From Mesobacillus persicus (lineage in GTDB: Bacteria > Bacillota > Bacilli > Bacillales > Cytobacillaceae), in contig NZ_FOBW01000003.1 of NCBI RefSeq assembly GCF_900109925.1, forward strand, positions 186,001 to 250,000: DNA of 64,000 nucleotides, read 5' to 3'. The position numbers were made by a program, and so were the translations under genes. The notes under the pieces were generated by a model that ran no database searches, had not been told where the DNA came from, and worked only from the letters and a program-made list of their open reading frames with translations. This document shows, in pieces, positions 8,204 to 15,979 of this stretch (within the stretch, counting starts at the first letter, position 1; each line of letters opens with the position of its first letter).

Positions 8204-10288
8204 GTGAAAACCTTGGATCAGCCATCAGCTAGAAACAACAAAAAAGGTGAGAATAACCAGAAAAATGAACAGTTAGATCAGCATCGCATCGAAAACACTG
8301 GTGAAAAGATCACCACAAATGAGGGCCTAAAGGTTGCTAATAATGAAAATACCTTAAAAGCAGGAGACCGGGGACCCGTGCTCATGGAGGATTTTCATTT
8401 CTTCCAAAAGCAAATGCACTTTGACACAGAACGAATCCCGGAAAGGGTTGTCCATGCGAGAGGGTTTGGCGTTCATGGTGAATTCGAATCCTATAAATCA
8501 ATGAAAAAGTATACAAGAGCAGGTTTTTTACAAGAACCCGAAGCAAAGACACCCGTGTTTGCCCGTTTTTCGACTGTGCAAGGAGGGAAAGGATCTAAGG
8601 ATACAGCGAGGGATATCCGCGGGTTTGCGGTAAAGTTTTATACCGAAGAAGGAAATTATGATTTATTAGGTCTGCAATTTCCTGTATTCGTCGTTCATGA
8701 TGCTTTTAAGTTTGTGGATTCACAACACGCCCTTAAACCGGAGCCGCATAATGATATGCCAACAGCCTCTGCTGCCCATGATAATTTCTGGGATTTTGTT
8801 GCGAATAACCAAGAGTCTGCTCATTTTGTGATGTGGTCGATGTCCGATCGAGCGATTCCGAGAAGTTGGCGAATGATGGAAGGGTTCGGGATCAATATCT
8901 TCCGGTTTGTAAATGAAGAGGGAAAATCCCACTTTGTGAGGTTTCATTGGAAGCCTGTCCTTGGTGTTCATTCACTGCTAATGGAGGAAGCGCAAATTAT
9001 TGGCGGGGTAGACCCTGATTATCATCGGCGAGACATAAGGGAAGCGATTGAACGGGGGGCTTACCCTGAGTTTGAATTAGGCGTGCAGATGATTTCAGAA
9101 GAAGATGAATACAAATTTGATTTTGACGTGATTGATCCGACAAAGCTATGGCCTGAGGAACTGGTACCTGTAGAGATTATCGGAAAAATGACGTTGAATC
9201 GAAACGTCGATAATTTTTTTGCTGAAACAGAGCAAGTCGCCTTCGATGTAACCAATCTGGTTCCGGGAATCAATTTCAGCAATGATCCGATTTTACAAGG
9301 GAGAACATTCACGTATAAAATTACCCAACAACACCGGCTCGGGGGATCAAATTATCCAGATTTGCCAATTAATCGTTCCCTTTGTCCATTTCATAATAAT
9401 CAGCGAGACAGCTTTAGCAGACATCGAATTGATGTCGATCAAGTAAACTATTACCAGAATTCGATTGCAAATAATACACCAGCACCAACGCCTCCAGAAC
9501 AAGGGGGATTTGTCCATTATCCCGAGCATGTAGAAGGACCAAAAATCAAGGCAAGTAGTGAGTCCTTCAAAGATTATTTTTCACATGCAAGGCTATTTTG
9601 GAATAGCATGTCGGCTATTGAAAAGCAACATATTATTGAGGCGTTTAGCTTTGAGCTAGGGAAAGTTGAAAGCCTGTCGATTCGTCAGCAAGTTGTCGAT
9701 ATGTATGCAAATGTTGATCAAGGAATGGCAAGCATTATTGCAGATAATGTGGGGGTAAATCCACCTACCGGACAGCATGTGGCTGTTACTGCTTCGTCCC
9801 CTGCCCTTAGCCAAGAGAACACACCGCATTATCCCCATACTCTACGCGTTGGAGTGCTCATTGGTCATGGCTTTAATGGGCAAGAAGTAAAGAGTGTAAT
9901 TGAAACACTGAACCAACATGGTGTTTTTGTAGAAATCGTAAGTGATAAGTTTGCTACCCTCACTGGGGCAGACGGCACAGAACTAAAAGTGACGAAAACA
10001 TTTCTCACCACCCCAGAAGTTCTTTTTGATGCGCTTTACGTCGTTGGTGGCACTTCGAATCATCAAACGGCATTTGACAGGTACGTGGTTGATTTTGTGA
10101 ATGGAGCATACAAACACTATAAACCGATTGGGATTGCGACAACTGGGGAGGAGTATCTTCGCCCTTCAGAAGAACATCATTTAGCAGGCGTGCTTTTTGC
10201 TGCTACCAATCAAAACTTCGGAAGAGAATTTGTTCTGCTATCTCCAAACGGCGTTTTTGGGATCGACAGTAAAATTTTAAAGGAGTGA
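8204..10288 (+). CDS. katE: Large-subunit haem catalase (KatE/HPII type)
   Basis: Monofunctional catalase of up to 694 residues that converts hydrogen peroxide to water and oxygen. The core (about 45-530) has the distal-histidine segment VVHARGFGVHGEFE, the haem-pocket run RFSTVQGGKGSKDTARDIRG and the proximal haem ligand region GRTFTYKITQQHRLG. The C-terminal 150 residues are the flavodoxin/DJ-1-like domain of large-subunit catalases (LRVGVLIGHGFNGQEVKS). This domain separates the type from the 480-residue small catalases. The start is GTG 8204 or TTG 8213; the ribosome site is weak for both. It is followed at once by a propeller protein, forming an operon. A separate katG lies 15 kb away. 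Confidence 0.93.
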   Translation: MKTLDQPSARNNKKGENNQKNEQLDQHRIENTGEKITTNEGLKVANNENTLKAGDRGPVLMEDFHFFQKQMHFDTERIPERVVHARGFGVHGEFESYKSMKKYTRAGFLQEPEAKTPVFARFSTVQGGKGSKDTARDIRGFAVKFYTEEGNYDLLGLQFPVFVVHDAFKFVDSQHALKPEPHNDMPTASAAHDNFWDFVANNQESAHFVMWSMSDRAIPRSWRMMEGFGINIFRFVNEEGKSHFVRFHWKPVLGVHSLLMEEAQIIGGVDPDYHRRDIREAIERGAYPEFELGVQMISEEDEYKFDFDVIDPTKLWPEELVPVEIIGKMTLNRNVDNFFAETEQVAFDVTNLVPGINFSNDPILQGRTFTYKITQQHRLGGSNYPDLPINRSLCPFHNNQRDSFSRHRIDVDQVNYYQNSIANNTPAPTPPEQGGFVHYPEHVEGPKIKASSESFKDYFSHARLFWNSMSAIEKQHIIEAFSFELGKVESLSIRQQVVDMYANVDQGMASIIADNVGVNPPTGQHVAVTASSPALSQENTPHYPHTLRVGVLIGHGFNGQEVKSVIETLNQHGVFVEIVSDKFATLTGADGTELKVTKTFLTTPEVLFDALYVVGGTSNHQTAFDRYVVDFVNGAYKHYKPIGIATTGEEYLRPSEEHHLAGVLFAATNQNFGREFVLLSPNGVFGIDSKILKE

Positions 10289-10290
10289 TC

Positions 10291-12009
10291 ATGTTGAATG
10301 ATGGGTACCTTCCTAAGGGAATGGTTGAAAAAGAGTTTCGCTGGGAATATGTGAATTATGCTCTCTATCATCATCTGAAAAAGCTCAATACCGAAAAGAG
10401 ATTGCATGAAAGAATTAAGCACCTTCTTCGGTTACAAGAATCACAAATCATGGCGTTCCAACAAATGAGTGCTACTCGTGCTAACCTACTTAGAAATCAT
10501 CCTAACTATTTCGAACCCCCTCATCATATACCAGATCTTCTTGCTGAGCTTACAAGACGCGAAAACGAGCTACTTAAAGAATATCAAAGCTATCCCATGT
10601 TAATATCAAACCAATCTCATGAATCGCAGTATTTAAGGAACCTCATTTCGACGAAAAGAAAGCAAATCAATCAACTCTTGGAATTACAGCAGTACTTTGA
10701 ATATGAGGTAGAGTCTAATCAGAGACAAGAGTATTTTTTAACGGAAGGATATGAACTTGAAAAAGTAGTCGGAGATCTGACCTTTCCAACCGTTATGACC
10801 TTCGATGGAAATGGAAATATGTATTTGGCCGAAGCCGGTTATGCCTATGGTGCCGACCCTGGTGAAGGACGGATTTTAAAAATTGATGCACAAGGGAACA
10901 AGGAAGAGATTGTTCGTGGCCTCTCGGTACCAGTAACAGGGATCACTTGGTTTGAAGATAGTCTTTACATTGCTGAGGGAGGGTTTGAAAAAAGTTCCCC
11001 TGAGGGATGTGGCACCATCACCAAACTGACAGCGAATGGAGAGAAGCAAGTCATTGTTTCCGGGTTAAAGACCTGTGGTGACCATTTTACTGGGGATATT
11101 AAAGTTGGACCGGATAAAAGGTTGTATTTTACGGTTGGCACGGCCACGAATTCAGCAGTCGTTGGTACAGACAATCAATCCTGGCTCAAACGTAATCGAC
11201 AATTTCATGATACTCCAGCGAGGGATTATGTTGTATATGGAAAAAATTTCATCACAAAGAATCCTTTATCTTCACAAGGTGACATTGCTGAAACGGGCGC
11301 TTTTAAGCCTTTTGGAGTGCCAAATGAAGATGGAGAAGTCATAAAGGGAAGCCTTTATGCAAATGGGGTGATTTATTGTTGTGACCTTGACGGAAGTAAC
11401 TTACATGTGTATGCAGATGGCTTTCGGAACCCCTTTGGATTAACGTTTTCTCCTTTCAACGGAAAGCTATATGTCACGGATAACGGGGCAGACGACAGAG
11501 GAAGCCGTCCGATTAAGGGGGATTGGGATAATTTCTGGGAGGTAAAACAAAATGGCTGGTATGGGTGGCCAGACTTTTTTAGTGGGTTACCAGCAAACCG
11601 TCCTCATTTTCATGTCGAAGGAAAACCTAAGCCAACCTTTCTCATTAAAAATCACCCAAAACTAGCCGGTCAACCAGTCGTTCGTTTTGAACCGCATTCT
11701 TCATCCAACAAGTTCTCTTTCTCGACTAATCAAAATTTTGGATTTGTGGGGGAAGCTTTCGTCGGGCAACTTGGAGGAATGGACGGGAAAAAGGGATTGA
11801 AAGTCGTGCGGGTGAATATGGAAACCGGACAAATTCGAGATTTTTATCGGAATGAAAAGGGGCTAGATCTTCAAACAGGTCCGAAAAGACCAGTTGCTGC
11901 ACTCTTTCATCCTAATGGTGAGGAACTATTTGTTGTCGATTTTGGCTTGATGGGGCCGAGAGAAAAAAGCGCGGGAACAGGGTCGATATGGAGGATCAAT
12001 AGAAAGTAA
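10291..12009 (+). CDS. Beta-propeller protein (SMP-30/sugar-dehydrogenase-like) with coiled-coil N-terminus
   Basis: A 572-residue protein. AAAGGAG at 10279-10285 selects ATG 10291 over the GTG 10285 that overlaps the catalase stop. Residues 10-155 are charged and helical, probably coiled coil (EKRLHERIKHLLRLQES, ELTRRENELLKEYQSY). Residues 160-570 form a repeated-strand propeller with NHL/glucose-sorbosone-dehydrogenase-like motifs: GNMYLAEAG, GDIKVGPDKRLYFTVGT, GFRNPFGLTFSPFNGKLYVTDNG. No signal peptide is seen, so it appears cytoplasmic, unlike typical PQQ dehydrogenases. Coupling to katE suggests an oxidative-stress or spore role. Substrate is unknown. Confidence 0.78.
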   Translation: MLNDGYLPKGMVEKEFRWEYVNYALYHHLKKLNTEKRLHERIKHLLRLQESQIMAFQQMSATRANLLRNHPNYFEPPHHIPDLLAELTRRENELLKEYQSYPMLISNQSHESQYLRNLISTKRKQINQLLELQQYFEYEVESNQRQEYFLTEGYELEKVVGDLTFPTVMTFDGNGNMYLAEAGYAYGADPGEGRILKIDAQGNKEEIVRGLSVPVTGITWFEDSLYIAEGGFEKSSPEGCGTITKLTANGEKQVIVSGLKTCGDHFTGDIKVGPDKRLYFTVGTATNSAVVGTDNQSWLKRNRQFHDTPARDYVVYGKNFITKNPLSSQGDIAETGAFKPFGVPNEDGEVIKGSLYANGVIYCCDLDGSNLHVYADGFRNPFGLTFSPFNGKLYVTDNGADDRGSRPIKGDWDNFWEVKQNGWYGWPDFFSGLPANRPHFHVEGKPKPTFLIKNHPKLAGQPVVRFEPHSSSNKFSFSTNQNFGFVGEAFVGQLGGMDGKKGLKVVRVNMETGQIRDFYRNEKGLDLQTGPKRPVAALFHPNGEELFVVDFGLMGPREKSAGTGSIWRINRK

Positions 12010-12081
12010 TTTACAAGACTATTTTCACAGAGTTTTTGAGAAAAGCCTTTTAGAAAGGGAAGAAGGAGGCGGAACTTATCC

Positions 12082-12132
12082 ATGGGGGAAATGATCATAA
12101 AAGTGGATATATGCCGATTATTGAGCCTTTAA
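12082..12132 (+). other. 16-codon leader-like reading frame
   Basis: AAGGAGGC at 12062-12069 points to ATG 12082 (or ATG 12091), which opens a 16-codon frame ending in TAA at 12130-12132. This frame overlaps the start of the next membrane-protein gene in another frame. It is either a leader peptide coupled to that gene, or the sign of a small frameshift that cut the gene from its own start. Confidence 0.3.
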
Positions 12133-12641
12133 GAAATGGGCGTAGTGCAACCTTTAAGCTGGTTGTTACAGCGTTATTGGGCTTAGTGGCCGCTTTACTA
12201 CAATCTGCAGGGGGGATTTTTCCGGGATTTGGAATGCTGATCAGTCCCCTCTCTTCGTTTCCAATGACTATCAGTGTACTGATTGGTCCTTTATATGGAT
12301 TATTGAGCTATCTTGTAGCCATCTTTCTTTTATTCCTTATACAGCCAGCTGAATTGTTTGTATTTCCATTTACAACTGGTTTAATGAGCATTGGAATCGG
12401 ATGGGGTCTTTTGTTGTTCAAGAGGAAATATAGTATTACCATCTTTTCAGGTAGCTTTTTAACATTGGGAATTTGTTTGTTATTGTATGGAATTGAATTC
12501 CCTGTTTTAGGACCCTTATTACTTGATTTTCAAGTCTGGAATCTCCTCTATATATACTGTTTTTCGTTTATCTATTGCTGGGCGTGGATTGAGCTAGTGA
12601 TTCGTGTTTTACCAAAATTGGTGAAGCTATTGAGAGGATAA
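12111..12641 (+). CDS. Integral membrane protein, ECF S-component-like
   Basis: A 176-residue, strongly hydrophobic protein with five or six predicted helices (about 15-35, 45-65, 68-90, 95-112, 120-140, 145-165). Glycine-rich early helices and a short length recall substrate-capture (S) components of energy-coupling-factor vitamin transporters, but no substrate motif is recognised, so this is only a resemblance. The only in-frame start before the homologous-looking region is ATG 12111. It has no ribosome site at proper distance, because the strong AAGGAGGC lies 42 bp upstream and serves a short overlapping frame. No obvious partner genes adjoin it. Confidence 0.55.
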   Translation: MPIIEPLRNGRSATFKLVVTALLGLVAALLQSAGGIFPGFGMLISPLSSFPMTISVLIGPLYGLLSYLVAIFLLFLIQPAELFVFPFTTGLMSIGIGWGLLLFKRKYSITIFSGSFLTLGICLLLYGIEFPVLGPLLLDFQVWNLLYIYCFSFIYCWAWIELVIRVLPKLVKLLRG

Positions 12642-12687
12642 AAGGGTCCAAAGATTGAAAAAATCGCGAAGACAGGTTATTAACAAC

Positions 12688-12722
12688 GAAAAAAGCGTCA
12701 GCTTATTGACTGATGCTTTTTG
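12688..12722. terminator. Bidirectional terminator between convergent genes
   Basis: AAAAAAGCGTCAG and CTGATGCTTTTT pair around a short loop between the plus-strand membrane protein and the convergent minus-strand gene. T runs occur on both strands. Confidence 0.8.
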
Positions 12723-13059
12723 TGTATTTCATTTGTTTTTTTAAATAACTAAACAAAACGACAGTGATACAAATAGCAAAATAACTTATGCTAAACCAGA
12801 AATCTGAGGGAAATATCAGCACCAAATAAGCAACGATCGTAATCATTATTTCGCGAACGAGTTCTGTTCTTGGTCCGTTTTGGACATCTTTCTTATATTT
12901 CCATCTATATAGATTATATAAAATGCCACCAAGTAAGATTGATAAGGTTAAGGCATAAGCCCAGACGGGATATTCAGTTTTATTGAAAAGTAAAATACAT
13001 ACGAAAACAGAAACTATACTGTATCTTTTCACTCTTTCTTTATGTGATATTTTTTTCAA
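12703..13059 (-). CDS. Small membrane protein of unknown function
   Basis: A 118-residue protein with four hydrophobic segments (about 12-26, 32-48, 68-84, 86-105), a basic N-terminus (MKKISHKERVKRYS) and a basic C-terminus. The stop lies inside the terminator hairpin. The ATG is preceded on the minus strand by AAGGGAGGGG, a good ribosome site. I do not recognise a family. It stands alone, convergent with the upstream membrane gene. Confidence 0.65.
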   Translation of the reverse strand: MKKISHKERVKRYSIVSVFVCILLFNKTEYPVWAYALTLSILLGGILYNLYRWKYKKDVQNGPRTELVREIMITIVAYLVLIFPSDFWFSISYFAICITVVLFSYLKKQMKYTKSISQ

Positions 13060-13159
13060 CTCAATCCCCTCCCTTAAAATAGCATAACATGTATTTACAT
13101 ATTGTTTAAAATATTGTGATGTTATTTAGAAAATAAGAGAAAGAAGGCTGGGTCTCAGT

Positions 13160-13192
13160 GCCCATACTCGTGGAGAATGCTAAAGTATGGGC
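13160..13192. other. 9-bp-stem hairpin in intergenic region
   Basis: GCCCATACT and AGTATGGGC pair perfectly around a 15-base loop in the 264-bp gap before the YitT-like gene. It lacks a T run. Role unknown. Confidence 0.35.
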
Positions 13193-13236
13193 ATTGAATG
13201 GAGTTATTTCAGAGGGTGATTAGATAAAATAAAAAA

Positions 13237-13270
13237 CAAAGCACACGTGACTTAAGCTACGTGTGCTTTG
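13237..13270. terminator. Terminator downstream of the YitT-like gene
   Basis: CAAAGCACACGT and ACGTGTGCTTTG form a perfect 12-bp stem with a 10-base loop. AAAAAA lies on the left, giving a T run for minus-strand transcripts from the gene at 13324. Confidence 0.8.
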
Positions 13271-13323
13271 TTTGTGTAAGTGGTTTTGATCTAGGTAGAG
13301 TTTGAACTACCAGTTGTGAGAGC

Positions 13324-13959
13324 TTATAGAGACGATACGGTTTCCTTCTGTTCATATTCATCAGGTTCCACTTTGTTATGACGTTCAATTGGTGCACGTT
13401 TATGGTAGCGGCCAAGGATGCTCGTCATCATAAAGATGGCAATCGCTGAATATAACACTTGGACAATTCCAAAGACGATAGAAGCCGAAGCAACAATTAA
13501 GATATCTGTTAGGAACATCGTCTTCCCTGGGTTAATGCCGTATCGTTTATCAAGGAAAATACAGAGCATATTAAACCCGCCCAGTGAGGAACCTTCTTTA
13601 AATAGAAAGATCAAACCGATGCCGATGATTGCTCCACCGATGATTGCTCCCAAAAGAGGATGTGGCAGTTCAAACGTAAACATAAGAGCGAGAGTGTCTG
13701 ACATCGCAGACATAATACTTACACTGATAAAGCTGCGAATTGTAAAAGCTAGTCCTAATTGAGAGAGCGCCATAAAGTAAAACGGTAAGTTGATGGTGAA
13801 GAACAAGATTCCGAATGAAACTCCTGTTAGGTGTTGTAGGACAATTCCTAAGCCAGCCGTTCCACCAATAACTAAATTAGAAGACGTTAAAAACTGAACA
13901 CCGATGGCAACACATAAACAGGAGAACAGAATCCATGCCCATTTTTGAATCATTTGCAT
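13324..13959 (-). CDS. YitT/DUF161-family membrane protein
   Basis: A 211-residue membrane protein with five to six helices. Motifs fit the YitT (DUF161) family: NLVIGGTAGLGIVLQHLTG near 28-46, the repeated glycine-rich ISVSIMSAMSDTLAL and GAIIGGAIIGIGLIFLFKEGSSLGGFNML. This protein has the membrane half only and lacks the C-terminal DUF2179 domain of longer members. A hydrophilic tail (about 185-211) follows. Function is not established for the family; transport is often assumed. It is a single-gene unit with its own terminator. Confidence 0.8.
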   Translation of the reverse strand: MQMIQKWAWILFSCLCVAIGVQFLTSSNLVIGGTAGLGIVLQHLTGVSFGILFFTINLPFYFMALSQLGLAFTIRSFISVSIMSAMSDTLALMFTFELPHPLLGAIIGGAIIGIGLIFLFKEGSSLGGFNMLCIFLDKRYGINPGKTMFLTDILIVASASIVFGIVQVLYSAIAIFMMTSILGRYHKRAPIERHNKVEPDEYEQKETVSSL

Positions 13960-14082
13960 GTTTGTTAACTCCTAAATTCGATTTGACTGTAAACTTTACG
14001 TATTTTTATATATTACAATAAAATGGGGGAAATGTGGGGATTAAGCATAAGTTTGATCCGACGGAATCCGGTTGGGCTTTTA

Positions 14083-14166
14083 AGAAATAGATTCGGATCC
14101 ATTACATGGGTCGGACACCGAAAACAAATAGATTCGGAATCATTACAGGGGTTGGACCGAAAACAA
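14083..14166. repeat. Two tandem copies of a ~40-bp repeat
   Basis: AAATAGATTCGGATCCATTACATGGGTCGGACACCGAAAAC-like and AAATAGATTCGGAATCATTACA-like units lie head to tail (shortened here). Each begins with AAATAGATTCGG and ends with CCGAAAAC. They fill the gap between the YitT-like gene and the yvfR promoter. No coding sense is apparent. Confidence 0.6.
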
Positions 14167-14178
14167 ATAACCTAGATA

Positions 14179-14211
14179 TGAGTCAGGGACAAGTTCTCTG
14201 ACTCATTTTCT
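14179..14211 (+). terminator. Hairpin upstream of the yvfR promoter
   Basis: ATGAGTCAG and CTGACTCAT form a perfect 9-bp stem followed by TTTTC. No plus-strand gene ends directly before it, so it may insulate the yvfR promoter. Confidence 0.55.
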
Positions 14212-14239
14212 ATGCTAGCGTGAGTGCGCAGCCTGTCTC

Positions 14240-14267
14240 ATGACAATTGTCATTTAACATCATGACA
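14240..14267. promoter_or_regulatory. Palindromic operator candidate upstream of yvfRSTU
   Basis: A perfect 14-bp palindrome with half-site ATGACAA occupies 14240-14253, and a third ATGACA half-site follows at 14262-14267. It lies about 70-90 bp before the first gene of an operon that encodes its own NarL-type regulator. Binding by that regulator is inferred from position and symmetry. Confidence 0.5.
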
Positions 14268-14332
14268 AAGTCTACTAATCCAATTCCTTCCATCGTTTTA
14301 AAATAAAATTATAAATGTTGGAGGTGTTATGA

Positions 14333-15232
14333 ATGGAACCAAAAATTGTCCTAAGCAATGTAAAGAAGGCATTTAAAAATAAAACGGCAGTAGATACGAT
14401 CTCCTTTTCGATTCATAAAGGGGAGGTAGTGGCGATTCTTGGAGCAAATGGAGCGGGCAAGACAACAACGATGATGATGATGCTTGGGTTGTTAGAACCC
14501 ACATCGGGAACCGTTCAGTTATTTGGTAAACATCCAAAAGAAAAATACGTTCGCGAGAGAATTGGTGCCATGCTACAAGAGGTAAGCGTGATAGATGCGT
14601 TAAAGGTTCGGGAAGTGATTCAGCTTTTTAGAAGCTACTATACACACCCTTTATCTTTTGAAGAACTAGTCGATTTTACAGGGTTTTCTAAAGATGAACT
14701 ACAAAAGCGGGCCAATAAACTTTCTGGCGGACAAAAAAGACGGCTCGGTTTTGCGCTTGCGTTAGCTGGGGATCCTGAAGTGTTGTTTTTTGATGAACCG
14801 ACTGTGGGCTTGGATGTGACATCAAGAAAGATTTTTTGGGACACGGTAAGGGAGTTAAAACAACGTGGGAAAACGGTGCTCTTTACCACTCACTATTTAC
14901 AAGAGGCAGATGATGTAGCAGAAAGGGTGATTCTCTTTCACGAAGGAAAAATCATAAGCGATGGAACTCCTAAAGAAATCAAGACCAAACTCACCAAACA
15001 ATCGATTTCATTTACATCGGACTCTACGATAGGGGTTGAAGAGTTAAAAGAGATTCCTCTAGTAACAGGTGTATTTCAAAAGAATGAGCGGACCCATGTT
15101 ATAACAGAGCATACAGATGAGGTGTTGGGAGCATTATTTGCTCGAAACCTTCCGATACGCAACATTGAAATTGAACGGGGACGCCTAGAAGATGCGTTTG
15201 AACAACTAGTAGATAAACGGGAGGTTGTTTAA
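14333..15232 (+). CDS. yvfR: YvfR-like ABC transporter ATPase
   Basis: A 299-residue ABC ATPase with Walker A GANGAGKT (37-44), signature LSGGQKRR (about 126-133), Walker B VLFFDEPTVGLD and H-loop FTTHYLQEADD, plus an 80-residue C-terminal extension typical of drug/lipid exporters of the DrrA/YvfR class. GGAGG precedes the ATG. It is the first gene of a four-gene operon of ATPase, permease, histidine kinase and response regulator, in the same order and with similar sizes as yvfRSTU of B. subtilis. The exporter probably removes a membrane-active compound sensed by the kinase; substrate unknown. Confidence 0.85.
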   Translation: MEPKIVLSNVKKAFKNKTAVDTISFSIHKGEVVAILGANGAGKTTTMMMMLGLLEPTSGTVQLFGKHPKEKYVRERIGAMLQEVSVIDALKVREVIQLFRSYYTHPLSFEELVDFTGFSKDELQKRANKLSGGQKRRLGFALALAGDPEVLFFDEPTVGLDVTSRKIFWDTVRELKQRGKTVLFTTHYLQEADDVAERVILFHEGKIISDGTPKEIKTKLTKQSISFTSDSTIGVEELKEIPLVTGVFQKNERTHVITEHTDEVLGALFARNLPIRNIEIERGRLEDAFEQLVDKREVV

Positions 15233-15233
15233 G

Positions 15234-15974
15234 ATGGATGGAATTACGATGCAATGCAAGATGGAAATATTGAGGATTTTAAGGAATCCCTATTATTTGT
15301 TTTGGTCGTTGTTCATGCCTATTGTCTTTTACGTTGTGTTCACGAGAATTTTTAACTCGTCGATTGAGGATGACCAGGTATGGCAGGCTCATTATTTAAT
15401 GTCAATGACAGCCTTTAGTGTGATGGGTTCTGCCATCATGACTCTCGGGATTCGTCTTGTTGAGGAAAGAACGCAAGGATGGTCCATGTTTATGAGGATC
15501 ACCCCCTTATCGGATCAAGCTTATTTCTTTGCTAAAATGGTTGCTCAAACACTGATTCATCTCTTTTCGATTGTGATAATTTTTTTAGCAGGGGCTCTGA
15601 TTAATGGTGTTTCTCTTACAGCGTTCGAGTGGTTGATGTGCGCGGTGTGGATTTTATTCGGTTCCTTGCCTTTTCTTGCGATAGGAACATTGGTGGGAAC
15701 AATGAAAAGGGTAGACACAGCATCAGGGGTCTCAAATATGATTTATATGGTTCTTGCGCTAGTTGGGGGAATGTGGATGCCGCTTGAAATTATGCCGGAT
15801 TTTGTCCAAACGATTGGAAAATGGCTTCCGTCTTATCATTTCGGTCATGGTCCTTGGCAAATCGTCCGCGGGGGAACTCCTGAATGGTCTAGCTATCTAT
15901 TTTTAGTTGGGTACCTCCTCCTATTCATGGTAATATCAGGATATATAAGGAGAAAACAGGAAGCGGCGGTGTAA
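15234..15974 (+). CDS. yvfS: YvfS-like ABC-2 permease
   Basis: A 246-residue ABC-2 permease with six helices. ATG 15234 is chosen because GGGAGG (15220-15224 region) sits nine bases before it; a TTG at 15225 is in frame but overlaps the ribosome site. The typical central segment LGIRLVEERTQGWSMFMRITPL links helices 2 and 3. The late NMIYMVLALVGGMWMPLEIMP segment is characteristic of the ABC2_membrane family. The gene begins one base after the ATPase stop. Confidence 0.85.
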   Translation: MDGITMQCKMEILRILRNPYYLFWSLFMPIVFYVVFTRIFNSSIEDDQVWQAHYLMSMTAFSVMGSAIMTLGIRLVEERTQGWSMFMRITPLSDQAYFFAKMVAQTLIHLFSIVIIFLAGALINGVSLTAFEWLMCAVWILFGSLPFLAIGTLVGTMKRVDTASGVSNMIYMVLALVGGMWMPLEIMPDFVQTIGKWLPSYHFGHGPWQIVRGGTPEWSSYLFLVGYLLLFMVISGYIRRKQEAAV

Positions 15975-15979
15975 GCTAC

